Of a DNA stretch of 24,285 bases, positions 1-6,397 are shown piece by piece. The stretch comes from CAYYRI01 sp964474185 (lineage in GTDB: Bacteria; Patescibacteriota; Minisyncoccia; Minisyncoccales; RBG-13-42-11). The stretch covers positions 1 through 24,285 of the forward strand of contig CAYYRI010000003.1 of assembly GCA_964474185.1 (NCBI GenBank), read 5' to 3'. The position numbers and the translations under genes are program-made. Position 1 is the first letter of the stretch, and each line of letters starts with the position of its first letter. Under the pieces are notes generated by a model. The model was given only the letters and a program-made list of their open reading frames with translations. It had not been told where the DNA came from and made no database searches.

Positions 1-63
1 GTATAATCTCAAAAGAGCTATACTGGGCGTAGCCCCGTATAATCCTTTAGGAGCTATACGGGG
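1..63. repeat. Tandem hairpin units upstream of uppS
   Basis: Two related units lie at 1-27 and 37-63. Each starts GTATAAT and ends CTATACnGGG, and each folds back (GTATA with TATAC). The inner stems differ but stay complementary: CTC/GAG in the first, CCT/AGG in the second. The second unit is extended by CCCC (33-36) pairing with GGGG (60-63). This may be a leader structure or a repeat entering from outside the window. TATAAT strings at 2-7 and 38-43 could also act as -10 boxes, but no good -35 is visible. Confidence 0.5.
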
Positions 64-77
64 TTGATATACTGGGT

Positions 78-800
78 ATGGCATCTGAAATAAAAAACAT
101 TCCAAATCACGTAGCCGTTATTCCCGACGGCAATCGGCGCTGGGCGAAAAAGAGAGGACTGCGTCCCTGGATCGGACACGAAGTGGGGATGAAATCTTTT
201 GAGAAGGTCTTGGAGAAATCTCTGGAATTAAAAATTCCTTATTTAACTTTTTGGGGAGGCTCCTGGGACAATCTGACCAAAAGGCCAAAAATCGAAATCA
301 AATTTCTTTTTAAAGTATACGCCGATCAGTTCAAAAGAATTGCAAACGACAAAAGAATCCATCAAAATAAAGTTCGAATCGACGTTTTGGGCCGCTGGAG
401 AGAAATCTTGCCCGAGGAAACCCAAAAGGCGATAGAGAAGGTCCGGGAAGCGACAAAAGATTACAACAAATATTTTTTGACTTTTCTTTTGGCTTACAAC
501 GGGACGGACGAGATGATGGCTTGCGTCCGGAAAATTGCGGATCTTTCCAGGGGAAAAACAATAAAAGTCACCGAAAAGTTAATTAAAGAAAATCTTTGGA
601 CTAAAGATCTGCCTCCGGTCGATCTGATTATCAGAACCGGTTGCGAGGATGATCCTCATATCTCAGCGGGATTTATGATGTGGGATGCCGCTTATTCCCA
701 GCTGTATTTTACCCGGACTTTTTTGCCCGTTTTCGGGCCGAAAGAATTCGAAGAAATAATCAAAGACTACTCGGAAAGAGAAAGAAGAAAAGGCGTTTAA
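78..800 (+). CDS. uppS: Polyprenyl (undecaprenyl) diphosphate synthase
   Basis: Cis-prenyltransferase of 240 aa, the normal family length. It condenses isopentenyl diphosphate onto an allylic primer to make the lipid carrier for cell-wall synthesis. The N-terminal signature HVAVIPDGNRRWAKKRG (residues 12-28) carries the catalytic Asp and the diphosphate-binding loop. Two later motifs are unusual: the usual FSxENWxRP is GGSWDNLTKRP (about 61-71), and the C-terminal RTxGExRxSxFxxWQ is RTGCEDDPHISAGFMMWD, with the second conserved Arg region altered and lengthened. The ATG at 78 begins just before the conserved block, and no Shine-Dalgarno is visible. The gene is followed at once by a repeat copy and a strong bidirectional terminator. 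The family assignment is firm; product chain length cannot be read from sequence. Confidence 0.93.
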   Translation: MASEIKNIPNHVAVIPDGNRRWAKKRGLRPWIGHEVGMKSFEKVLEKSLELKIPYLTFWGGSWDNLTKRPKIEIKFLFKVYADQFKRIANDKRIHQNKVRIDVLGRWREILPEETQKAIEKVREATKDYNKYFLTFLLAYNGTDEMMACVRKIADLSRGKTIKVTEKLIKENLWTKDLPPVDLIIRTGCEDDPHISAGFMMWDAAYSQLYFTRTFLPVFGPKEFEEIIKDYSERERRKGV

Positions 801-805
801 AAATA

Positions 806-855
806 GGCGAAGAGGATAAATCCTCTTCTTCATCTTTCGCCGCGGCTCAGCGAAC
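806..855 (+). repeat. Two-hairpin interspersed repeat, copy A
   Basis: Starts five bases after the uppS stop. Hairpin 1 is GAAGAGGAT (809-817) with ATCCTCTTC (820-828). An alternative outer pairing is GGCGAA (806-811) with TTCGCC (836-841). A weaker second stem (TCGC/GCGA) follows. The left edge, AAATAGGCGAAGAGGA, is shared with copies at 2276, 3717 and, inverted, 13213. Confidence 0.75.
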
Positions 856-892
856 TTTTAGCCCTGGAAAGGACGGGATAGCCGTACTGGCA

Positions 893-941
893 CAAAAAAA
901 AGGGGTGGCGCGGAATTTCCGCGGCCACCCCTTCTTCTTTT
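893..941. terminator. Bidirectional Rho-independent terminator
   Basis: GGGGTGGC (902-909) pairs with GCCACCCC (924-931), and inside it GCGG (910-913) pairs with CCGC (919-922). An A-run (894-901) lies on one side and a T-rich tract (932-941) on the other, so it can stop uppS transcription rightward and the lamin-tail gene leftward. It sits between two convergent genes, as expected. Confidence 0.9.
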
Positions 942-947
942 CAGAAT

Positions 948-997
948 CAATGAATCTTTGATTCATTTCAATCTTCAATGAATAATTTTAATAAACT
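948..997 (+). repeat. Two-hairpin repeat, AT-rich copy K1
   Basis: AATGAATC (949-956) pairs with GATTCATT (960-967), followed by the linker TTCAATCTTC and a decayed second hairpin. It matches the minus-strand copies at 11922-11975 and 15937-15990. It overlaps the last codons and stop of the convergent lamin-tail gene. Confidence 0.65.
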
Positions 998-2154
998 TTT
1001 ATCTCGTATTTATCCACCAAAAACCCGTTCTGGTCGTAGAGGTAGAGGGTGTCGTTGCATTTGCAGACGATATCATAACCCGCGTAAATGTCCCAGTAAT
1101 TTTTTAAGAAATCCTTGTCTTTGGAATAATATCCCGTGCAGCCGTCGTAATTAAGATATCTGGAAATGTAATTGTCGGCATAAGACTGGCAGGTTGAGTC
1201 AAACGTCACGGCGAGATTTTTAGAGTAGTCTTTCGGAGTGCAGCTTTCCAGCGCCAAAATGGCGCTCTGGCATCCCTTGCTGAAATAACAAACCTCATCG
1301 CGATTTATTCTGGGGCAGATTTTTGAAAAAGAATAGCCGGTTGAAGTTTTATAATAATCATTCAAATATCCGAAACATTTATTCGGCCTGAAACTCTTAT
1401 TCGTGCTAAACGGGTCTTTCTTGCTGTAAATATGGACCGTGTCGGATTGTTTTAAAACAATGTCTTTATCGGGGATTGAGCTTCCGGGAATAAACAATTC
1501 CACGCCCCGGGGGATGACAAATTCTCCGCTCTTTCCTTTTAATTTCCAATTCGTTATATCGGTTGTTTCCGTTCCTTTAAGCTGATATTGGATGGTAATC
1601 AGGGAATGGGAAGCGCTGGCAATTTTTACCTTGCCGAAGGAAGGAGACATATTTATTCTGAAAGTTCTTTCGGCCGGGAAAGGATCGACGGAATTTATTG
1701 TTCTCGCCCTTATCGAGAAAGTATATTCTTTGGAGCCCGACGGGAAATCGATTGTCCTGCTGTTGGAAGAAGTTTTTTGCCAATCTTTGTCCAGATCCTT
1801 TACTTTTGTTTCAAAAGTTATCGTTTGCCCTTTTAGATTTGAGGGAAGTATCCCCTGAAATTCAAAAGTAACCTTGTTCGTTTTATCGATAATTTCTCCG
1901 TTTTGCGGTCCGGAGATGATAAGAGTATCAACTAAAATGCCAGGCTTTAACTTCTGAAGCTGTAAAGCGGCGGTATTTTTAGCAGTGTTTTTGCTTGTCG
2001 TCGTCGTTGTCGTCGTCGGCGTAGTTTCGGTGGAATTATCCTGAGAAACGGTTTCCTGAAGCTTCGGCGTCCCTTCCATTTTCTTGATTACCCCGAAATA
2101 ATAATAACCGGTAAAGGCCACGGCAACAACAAGAAAGATAGCGATAGCTTGCAT
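988..2154 (-). CDS. Membrane-anchored lamin-tail-domain protein
   Basis: 388 aa. One hydrophobic N-terminal segment (about residues 2-22) looks like a signal anchor. A low-complexity Thr-rich stalk (about 42-53, run of seven Thr from ACG/ACA repeats) follows, then a beta-sandwich-like region (about 75-170). Next comes a lamin-tail-type domain with ITNWKLKGKSGEFVIPRGV at about 204. The lamin-tail fold appears interrupted by a Cys-rich insertion (about 260-365, with around nine Cys) before the closing strand DTLYLYDQNGFLVDKYEI at the C-terminus. This arrangement is one I recognise from Parcubacteria surface proteins of unknown function. The protein probably faces the outside of the cell and may use disulfides. 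It has its own promoter (2163-2191), and the stop lies in a repeat. Domain order is fairly sure, function unknown. Confidence 0.85.
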   Translation of the reverse strand: MQAIAIFLVVAVAFTGYYYFGVIKKMEGTPKLQETVSQDNSTETTPTTTTTTTSKNTAKNTAALQLQKLKPGILVDTLIISGPQNGEIIDKTNKVTFEFQGILPSNLKGQTITFETKVKDLDKDWQKTSSNSRTIDFPSGSKEYTFSIRARTINSVDPFPAERTFRINMSPSFGKVKIASASHSLITIQYQLKGTETTDITNWKLKGKSGEFVIPRGVELFIPGSSIPDKDIVLKQSDTVHIYSKKDPFSTNKSFRPNKCFGYLNDYYKTSTGYSFSKICPRINRDEVCYFSKGCQSAILALESCTPKDYSKNLAVTFDSTCQSYADNYISRYLNYDGCTGYYSKDKDFLKNYWDIYAGYDIVCKCNDTLYLYDQNGFLVDKYEIKVY

Positions 2155-2162
2155 AGTTGTAT

Positions 2163-2191
2163 ATTTTAACCTTAAATAACGAATTTGTCAA
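2163..2191 (-). promoter_or_regulatory. Promoter of the lamin-tail gene
   Basis: On the minus strand, TTGACA (2186-2191), a 17-bp spacer, then TAAAAT (2163-2168), ending 8 bp before the ATG, so the 5' leader would be very short. The -35 box touches the end of repeat copy I. Confidence 0.8.
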
Positions 2192-2240
2192 TCACCCGAA
2201 TCGCAATGAGGGTGGAGAAGAATGAATATTCTTCGAGTTT
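2190..2240 (-). repeat. Two-hairpin repeat, copy I
   Basis: In the forward reading, GAAGAAT (2217-2223) pairs with ATTCTTC (2228-2234). The second element, CCC...GGG, is at 2195-2212. The stem sequence differs from other copies but pairing is preserved. Its outer end abuts the -35 box of the lamin-tail gene promoter. Confidence 0.7.
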
Positions 2241-2257
2241 TCTATTCGAGTGATTTT

Positions 2258-2266
2258 TGGTAGAAT
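2258..2266 (+). promoter_or_regulatory. Extended -10 promoter upstream of idi
   Basis: TGGTAGAAT forms a TGn extended -10. The predicted start point falls close to 2276, where repeat copy B begins. The same arrangement (TGCTAGAAT then the repeat) recurs at 3702. No convincing -35 is visible. Confidence 0.5.
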
Positions 2267-2275
2267 AAAAAATAT

Positions 2276-2330
2276 GGCGAAGAGGAATTTATCCTCTTCT
2301 TCACCTTCCCGAGTCGCAACGAAGGGTAGA
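2276..2330 (+). repeat. Two-hairpin repeat, copy B
   Basis: GAAGAGGA (2279-2286) pairs with TCCTCTTC (2292-2299). The linker TTCACCTT follows, then a second arm CCC...GGG (2308-2326). The second arm is shared with an oppositely oriented copy (B'). Confidence 0.75.
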
Positions 2331-2353
2331 GAAAAACGAATATTTTTCGATTC
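2309..2353 (-). repeat. Two-hairpin repeat, copy B' (inverted partner of B)
   Basis: Aligns with copy I in the forward reading: CCGARTCGCAAYGARGGG, then a hairpin GAAAAA (2331-2336) with TTTTTC (2343-2348). It overlaps copy B through the shared second arm, giving a back-to-back pair. Confidence 0.65.
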
Positions 2354-2360
2354 ACTTCCA

Positions 2361-2417
2361 TAGTCAAAGAAAATTATTTCTTTTCCACCTCGTTCCCATA
2401 AATGGGAACTCGGTAAT
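2361..2417 (+). repeat. Two-hairpin repeat, copy J
   Basis: Full-length copy. AAAGAAA (2366-2372) pairs with TTTCTTT (2377-2383), linker TCCACCTC, second stem GTTCCCAT (2392-2399) with ATGGGAAC (2402-2409), tail CTCGGTAATG. It aligns almost end to end with the copy inside murL, but with different, still complementary stems. The tail contains a potential ATG at 2416. Confidence 0.8.
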
Positions 2418-2430
2418 GGAAGTTCGGTAT

Positions 2431-2934
2431 ATGAACCTTGTTTTGGTTGATGAAAAAGACAATGAAATCGGAACGGATGAAAAATTAAAAGCCCATAAAG
2501 AAGGCAAACTGCATCGGGCTTTCTCGATTTTCATTTTCAATTCAAAAGGAGAAATGCTTCTGCAAAAAAGAGCCGGGACGAAATATCATTCGGGAGGGCT
2601 TTGGACAAATGCCTGCTGCTCCCATCCCGAACCCCAAAAAAGAATCGGGGAAGAGGCAGAGAGAAGATTAATAGAAGAGATGGGAATCAGCTGTAAAATA
2701 AAAGAAATTCTCAGTTTTGTCTACAAGGCGGATTTGGGAGATTTAACGGAGTATGAGTTCGATCACGTTTTTGTGGGGAAATCCGATGGCAATCCCAAGT
2801 TAGATCCCAAAGAAGCCGAAGACTGGAAATGGATAAGTCCGGAAGATTTGCAAAAAGACGTAAAAGAAAATCCCGGAAAATATACCCATTGGTTTAAAAT
2901 AATTTTTATTAAGGTTTTAAATTCGGTAAAATAA
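2431..2934 (+). CDS. idi: Isopentenyl-diphosphate delta-isomerase, type I
   Basis: Nudix-fold isomerase interconverting IPP and DMAPP. 167 aa from the ATG at 2431. An in-frame ATG at 2416 lies in a repeat tail and would add five residues, so 2431 is preferred because MNLVLVDEKDNEIG matches family N-termini. The catalytic Cys is in WTNACCSHP (Cys63) and the catalytic Glu in TEYEFDH (Glu109). Metal-binding His and Glu residues are present (HRAFSIFIF; EEAERRLIEEMG). Together with uppS, 1.6 kb away, this suggests the cell handles isoprenoid precursors itself. Whether it makes or imports IPP is not visible here. Three repeat copies fill the upstream space. Confidence 0.95.
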   Translation: MNLVLVDEKDNEIGTDEKLKAHKEGKLHRAFSIFIFNSKGEMLLQKRAGTKYHSGGLWTNACCSHPEPQKRIGEEAERRLIEEMGISCKIKEILSFVYKADLGDLTEYEFDHVFVGKSDGNPKLDPKEAEDWKWISPEDLQKDVKENPGKYTHWFKIIFIKVLNSVK

Positions 2935-2946
2935 TAAAATCTCAAC

Positions 2947-2988
2947 AGTCGAAGAGATAAATCTCTTCTTAATTCGCTAACGCTCATG
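2947..2988 (+). repeat. Two-hairpin repeat, copy C
   Basis: GAAGAGAT (2951-2958) pairs with ATCTCTTC (2961-2968), followed by a degenerate second arm (GCTAACGC) and the tail CTCATGATAA. The tail supplies the ATG of the next gene, matching the position of CTCGGTAATG in copy J. Confidence 0.7.
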
Positions 2989-3483
2989 ATAAAGGAAACG
3001 ACACTGTGTCTGTTAATCAGGGAAAATCAGGACGGAAAAGAGCTGCTTTTAGCGATGAAAAAAAGGGGTTTTGGGGCAGGGAAGTGGAACGGTGTCGGAG
3101 GAAAACCGGATTCGCGGAAAGGAGATAAAAATATCATAGAAACAGCCATCAGGGAAACAGAGGAAGAAATCGGAGTAAAGATAAAAAAATTGGAAAAAGT
3201 CGCAGTTTTGAATTTTTGTTTCCCCTATATTTCCGAAGAAAAAGAATGGGACCAGAACGTCCATGTCTTCCTCGCCAGAGAGTGGGAAGGGACGCCCTTT
3301 GAGACCGAGGAAATGAGGCCCGAATGGTTTAATGAAAAAGAAATTCCTTACGATAAAATGTGGGACGACGATAAACTCTGGCTTCCCGAAATTTTGGAAG
3401 GCAAAAAATTAAAGGCGGATTTTATTTTCAAAGAAGGCGAAATTATCTTGGAACACAACATCAATATCACGGAAAAACTTTAG
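2986..3483 (+). CDS. MTH1-like Nudix hydrolase (probable oxidised-purine dNTPase)
   Basis: 165 aa. Close to the NUDT1/MTH1 subgroup along its length: KKRGFGAGKWNGVGGKPD, then MRPEWF, IPYDKMWDDDKLWLP and the terminal KADFIFKEG match the human-type layout. Such enzymes hydrolyse 8-oxo-dGTP and related oxidised nucleotides to the monophosphate. The Nudix box is RETEEEIGV with its metal-binding Glu residues kept. The loop after GGK is longer than usual and the first conserved Glu appears to be Lys, an oddity. The start codon at 2986 lies in the tail of repeat copy C. There is no SD. The gene sits 51 bp after idi on the same strand, perhaps co-transcribed. Confidence 0.88.
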   Translation: MIKETTLCLLIRENQDGKELLLAMKKRGFGAGKWNGVGGKPDSRKGDKNIIETAIRETEEEIGVKIKKLEKVAVLNFCFPYISEEKEWDQNVHVFLAREWEGTPFETEEMRPEWFNEKEIPYDKMWDDDKLWLPEILEGKKLKADFIFKEGEIILEHNINITEKL

Positions 3484-3538
3484 CATTCGGCAATTATCCC
3501 TTGACATCTTTTTTGATTATGTTCAAATTTAATTATAT

Positions 3539-3679
3539 ATGGGAAAAGAAGATCATAAAAAATCTCATGAAGAATTGATGGCAACCATCAGGAAAATGAA
3601 GAAAAAAGAACAGGAGGCAAAGAAGATAAATCAGGCGATCTCAAAAAGTCAGCAAGAAAGCATTCAGGATGCCGATTAA
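3539..3679 (+). CDS. Small charged helical protein, 46 aa
   Basis: ATG at 3539 opens a 46-residue frame beginning MGKEDHKKSHEELMATIRK and ending SIQDAD. It is very rich in Lys, Glu and Gln, with no Cys and no hydrophobic segment, and is probably an alpha-helix. A TTGACA at 3501-3506 could be a -35 box, but a clear -10 at the right spacing is missing. The frame is closed by TAA exactly at the stem of a good terminator, which supports a real transcription unit. I do not recognise the family. It could be a small nucleic-acid- or protein-binding peptide, but nothing specific shows this. Confidence 0.6.
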   Translation: MGKEDHKKSHEELMATIRKMKKKEQEAKKINQAISKSQQESIQDAD

Positions 3680-3702
3680 AATCGCCAGCCGGGCGATTTT
3701 TT
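3678..3702 (+). terminator. Rho-independent terminator of the 46-aa gene
   Basis: AAAATCGCC (3678-3686) pairs with GGCGATTTT (3692-3700), loop of five, with the T-run at 3697-3702. It overlaps the small gene's stop codon. Confidence 0.85.
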
Positions 3703-3710
3703 GCTAGAAT
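3702..3710 (+). promoter_or_regulatory. Extended -10 promoter before the radical SAM gene
   Basis: TGCTAGAAT, an extended -10. The predicted start point is about 3717, the first base of repeat copy D. It follows directly after the preceding terminator, as expected for a new transcription unit. Confidence 0.5.
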
Positions 3711-3716
3711 AAAATA

Positions 3717-3772
3717 GGCGATGAAGCCTTGCTTCATTTTCATCTTCGCCTTAATAAATTAAAGCTCGATAT
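3717..3772 (+). repeat. Two-hairpin repeat, copy D
   Basis: GATGAAG (3720-3726) with CTTCAT (3732-3737), linker TTTCATCTTCG, second stem TTAAT/ATTAA at about 3751-3762, tail AGCTCGATATATG. It fills the whole leader of the radical SAM gene, and its tail runs into the start codon. Confidence 0.72.
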
Positions 3773-5266
3773 ATGAAGATCCTTCTTTTATATCCGGAAT
3801 TTCCCAAGACTTTTTGGAGTTTCAAATACGCCCTTCCTTTTATCGGGAAAAAAGCGGCTTTTCCGCCCCTTGGCTTGTTGACGGTGGCGGCCATGCTTCC
3901 CCGAGACTGGGAGAAAAAATTGATCGATTTGAACATCCAAGATTTGGATGAAAAAGACCTCCATTGGGCGGACCTTATTTTTATTTCGGCGATGATCGTC
4001 CAGAAGGAATCAGTCCGAGAGATTATAAATCTGGCGAAATCGCTCGGGAAAAAAATTGTCGCCGGCGGCCCTCTTTTTACAACGGGCTACGAAGAATTCT
4101 TAAACGATATTGATTGTTTTGTTCTGGGGGAAGGAGAGGTTACTCTGCCTTTGTTTTTGGAGGATTTTAAAAAAGGTGATCTAAAAAAAGTTTATAAGCC
4201 CGACGACCGGTGGCCCGACATAGGCTATACCCCGATTCCCGAATGGAAGCTTATTGATATGAAAAAATACGCCTCAATGGGCATTCAGTTTTCAAGGGGC
4301 TGCCCTTTTAATTGCGAATTTTGCGACATCGTTCTTTTGAACGGCAGATTCCCCAGAATAAAAAGCAGGGAGCAGATTTTAAACGAGCTGGACGCTTTAT
4401 ACTGGAGGGGCTGGCGGGGAGGCGTCTTTTTTGTCGATGATAATTTTATCGGAAACAAAACAAAATTAAAAGAGGAAATCCTGCCGGCCATAATAGAATG
4501 GATGGAGGGAAAGAAGCATCCTTTTTCTTTCAACACTCAGGCCTCAATCAACCTTGCCGACGACGAAGAATTGATGGCGCTGATGGTAAAAGCCGGCTTT
4601 GTCACCGTTTTCATCGGGATTGAGAGCCCGAAGGAGGAGAGTTTAAAAGGATGCGGCAAATTTCAAAATGTGAATCGTGATTTATTAAAATCAATCAGAA
4701 CTCTTCAAAACCGCGGTTTGCAGGTTCAGGCGGGATTTATTATCGGGTTCGATCAGGATACTCCTTCGATTTTTGACCAGATGATAATTTTTATCCAGAC
4801 CAGCGGAATAATGACGGCTATGGTGGGGATTTTGCAGGCCCTGCCGAAAACAAGACTGTGGAACAGGTTGAATAAAGAGGGAAGGTTGATTTCCCAGGCA
4901 ACCGCCGATACCGACGGCACTATTAATTTTATGCCCAGAATGGATCTTAATTCCCTGACTGCGGGCTATAAAAAAATTATAAGCCATATTTATTCGCCCA
5001 AGAATTATTACCAAAGATTGATTACTTTTTTGAAAGAGTACAAACCCGGAGAAAAAAAGGGGGGAAATTATAAAATTCATTTTAATCAGCTTCTTGCCCT
5101 GTTAAAATCAATCTGGATATTGGGAATCAGAGAAAAAGGAAGGGTTTATTATTGGAAGCTGTTCTTTTGGAGCCTTTTTAAAAAACCGAAATTTTTCCCG
5201 ATGGCGATCGACCTGGCCATCAAGGGATTTCATTTCCGGAAAATTTCAGACGGTTATTTGTCTTGA
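3773..5266 (+). CDS. B12-binding-domain radical SAM protein
   Basis: 497 aa. N-terminal Rossmann-like cobalamin-binding domain (about 1-140; VAGGPLFTTGYEEFL and VLGEGE are typical) without a DxHxxG His, as in many relatives. The radical SAM core follows, with the cluster motif SRGCPFNCEFCDI (Cys177, Cys181, Cys184). The C-terminal region (about 330-470) resembles DUF4070. Relatives act as cobalamin-dependent methyltransferases or ring-modifying enzymes on lipids and natural products (HpnJ/HpnR type). The substrate cannot be inferred. It is followed after 10 bp by the DUF4430 and DUF6580 genes, which hints at a cobalamin-linked operon. The ATG at 3773 lies at the tail of a repeat; no SD. Confidence 0.88.
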   Translation: MKILLLYPEFPKTFWSFKYALPFIGKKAAFPPLGLLTVAAMLPRDWEKKLIDLNIQDLDEKDLHWADLIFISAMIVQKESVREIINLAKSLGKKIVAGGPLFTTGYEEFLNDIDCFVLGEGEVTLPLFLEDFKKGDLKKVYKPDDRWPDIGYTPIPEWKLIDMKKYASMGIQFSRGCPFNCEFCDIVLLNGRFPRIKSREQILNELDALYWRGWRGGVFFVDDNFIGNKTKLKEEILPAIIEWMEGKKHPFSFNTQASINLADDEELMALMVKAGFVTVFIGIESPKEESLKGCGKFQNVNRDLLKSIRTLQNRGLQVQAGFIIGFDQDTPSIFDQMIIFIQTSGIMTAMVGILQALPKTRLWNRLNKEGRLISQATADTDGTINFMPRMDLNSLTAGYKKIISHIYSPKNYYQRLITFLKEYKPGEKKGGNYKIHFNQLLALLKSIWILGIREKGRVYYWKLFFWSLFKKPKFFPMAIDLAIKGFHFRKISDGYLS

Positions 5267-5276
5267 TTGAAAGCCC

Positions 5277-5720
5277 ATGGTAAAAAATATTTTTATCAAA
5301 ATTGGAATAGGAATAATCATCGTTATCGGCGGCTGGATAATATTTTCCAATGCAGTTGAACGATTTACCATCCAAAAAGAGGCGGGAGGCCTTTCTGTTC
5401 AAGAAAAAATCGGAAAAGAAACAGTTTTGATAATTGACAACGGAGAAGGAGAGCCGCAATCCTTTAAGGTTGAAGAAAAAGAGGGGATGACCGCCTTCGA
5501 TCTGTTAAAAAACAAAGCGGAAGAATTAAATCTGGTTTTAAAAACAAAGACCTATGACATTGGAATTATGATTGAAGCTATCGGAGAAAAAGAAAATGGT
5601 CAGGATGGGAAATATTGGCTGTATTATGTCAACGGAGAAATGGCGCCCGTTTCGGCCGATAAAAAAGAGATAAAACCCGGCGATGAAATTAAATTTAAAT
5701 TCGAGAAATCGCCATTCTAA
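5277..5720 (+). CDS. DUF4430 (transcobalamin C-terminal-like) membrane-anchored protein
   Basis: 147 aa. One N-terminal transmembrane helix (about 6-26), then a short linker and a DUF4430-type beta-grasp domain (about 48-147) with its hallmark KYWLYYVNGEMAPVSADK and PGDEIKFKFE. This domain is related to the C-terminal domain of intrinsic factor/transcobalamin and probably binds a small ligand outside the membrane. It lies 10 bp after the B12-dependent radical SAM gene and 3 bp before a DUF6580 membrane protein. The trio may handle cobalamin or a related compound. There is no lipobox Cys, so it is anchored by its helix. The family call is good; the ligand is inference. Confidence 0.8.
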   Translation: MVKNIFIKIGIGIIIVIGGWIIFSNAVERFTIQKEAGGLSVQEKIGKETVLIIDNGEGEPQSFKVEEKEGMTAFDLLKNKAEELNLVLKTKTYDIGIMIEAIGEKENGQDGKYWLYYVNGEMAPVSADKKEIKPGDEIKFKFEKSPF

Positions 5721-5723
5721 GCC

Positions 5724-6281
5724 ATGAAAAATATAATTAAAAATAGGAAGATATTAGAAGTCTCGATTGCTATTGTGTTTGTTTTAATAGGAGCAAGTTT
5801 AAGGCTGATTCCTCATGCTCCTAATTTTGCTCCTATTGGTGCGATTGCCTTGTTTGGAGGAGTTTATCTTTCAAGAAAATTAGCCCTTGTAATACCCTTG
5901 GCGGCAATGGTGATTTCCGACGTATTCATCGGCTATTACGAAGTTGCTTTGATGGCTTTCGTTTATGGAAGTTTTTTGCTCTGCGTTGTTCTCGGGTTTT
6001 GGTTAAAGCGACACAAAAAATGGCAGACAATTTTGGGAAGTTCTGTTTTGTCCGCTCTCATATTTTTCTTTCTGACAAATTTTGCCGTCTGGGCTTTTAC
6101 TCCCTGGTATGCTAAAACTTTTTCGGGATTAATCCAGTCTTATTTAATGGCCCTGCCCTTTTTCAGAAATACCTTATTGGGAAATCTGTTTTATGCAACC
6201 GTCTTTTTCGGAGCGTTTGAAATAGCGGATGTCCTGGTCAGAAAAATCTTGAAAAGAAAAGTCGTCCAATCCGTATTGTAA
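5724..6281 (+). CDS. DUF6580 integral membrane protein, possible ECF-type S component
   Basis: 185 aa with five or six hydrophobic helices. The N-terminal LRLIPHAPNFAPIGAIALFG and the later MVISDVFIGYYEVALMAFVYG are the characteristic DUF6580 blocks, and the C-terminal LPFFRNTLLGNLFYATVFFG is also conserved. This family resembles substrate-binding (S) subunits of energy-coupling-factor vitamin transporters. It starts 3 bp after the DUF4430 gene, so the two are probably translated together. No ECF ATPase or T subunit is in the window, though a shared module could be elsewhere. It ends seven bases before a scaffold gap. The transport role is inference. Confidence 0.78.
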   Translation: MKNIIKNRKILEVSIAIVFVLIGASLRLIPHAPNFAPIGAIALFGGVYLSRKLALVIPLAAMVISDVFIGYYEVALMAFVYGSFLLCVVLGFWLKRHKKWQTILGSSVLSALIFFFLTNFAVWAFTPWYAKTFSGLIQSYLMALPFFRNTLLGNLFYATVFFGAFEIADVLVRKILKRKVVQSVL

Positions 6282-6288
6282 ATCCAGA

Positions 6289-6388
6289 NNNNNNNNNNNN
6301 NNNNNNNNNNNNNNNNNNNNNNNNNNNNNNNNNNNNNNNNNNNNNNNNNNNNNNNNNNNNNNNNNNNNNNNNNNNNNNNNNNNNNNNN
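6289..6388. other. Scaffold gap (100 N)
   Basis: Exactly 100 unknown bases, the conventional size for an unmeasured gap. Unlike the second gap, the flanks share no sequence. The gene order across this point is therefore only as good as the scaffolding. Confidence 0.98.
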
Positions 6389-6397
6389 AAGGAATCG

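Noticed and set aside
680..961. A 93-aa forward reading frame after uppS
   Set aside because: It overlaps uppS in another frame, then passes through repeat copy A and a terminator stem. The composition is non-protein-like (runs of Ser and Arg).
3501..3533. Complete promoter for the 46-aa gene
   Set aside because: TTGACA is perfect, but no -10-like hexamer lies 16-18 bp downstream, so only a tentative -35 can be claimed.
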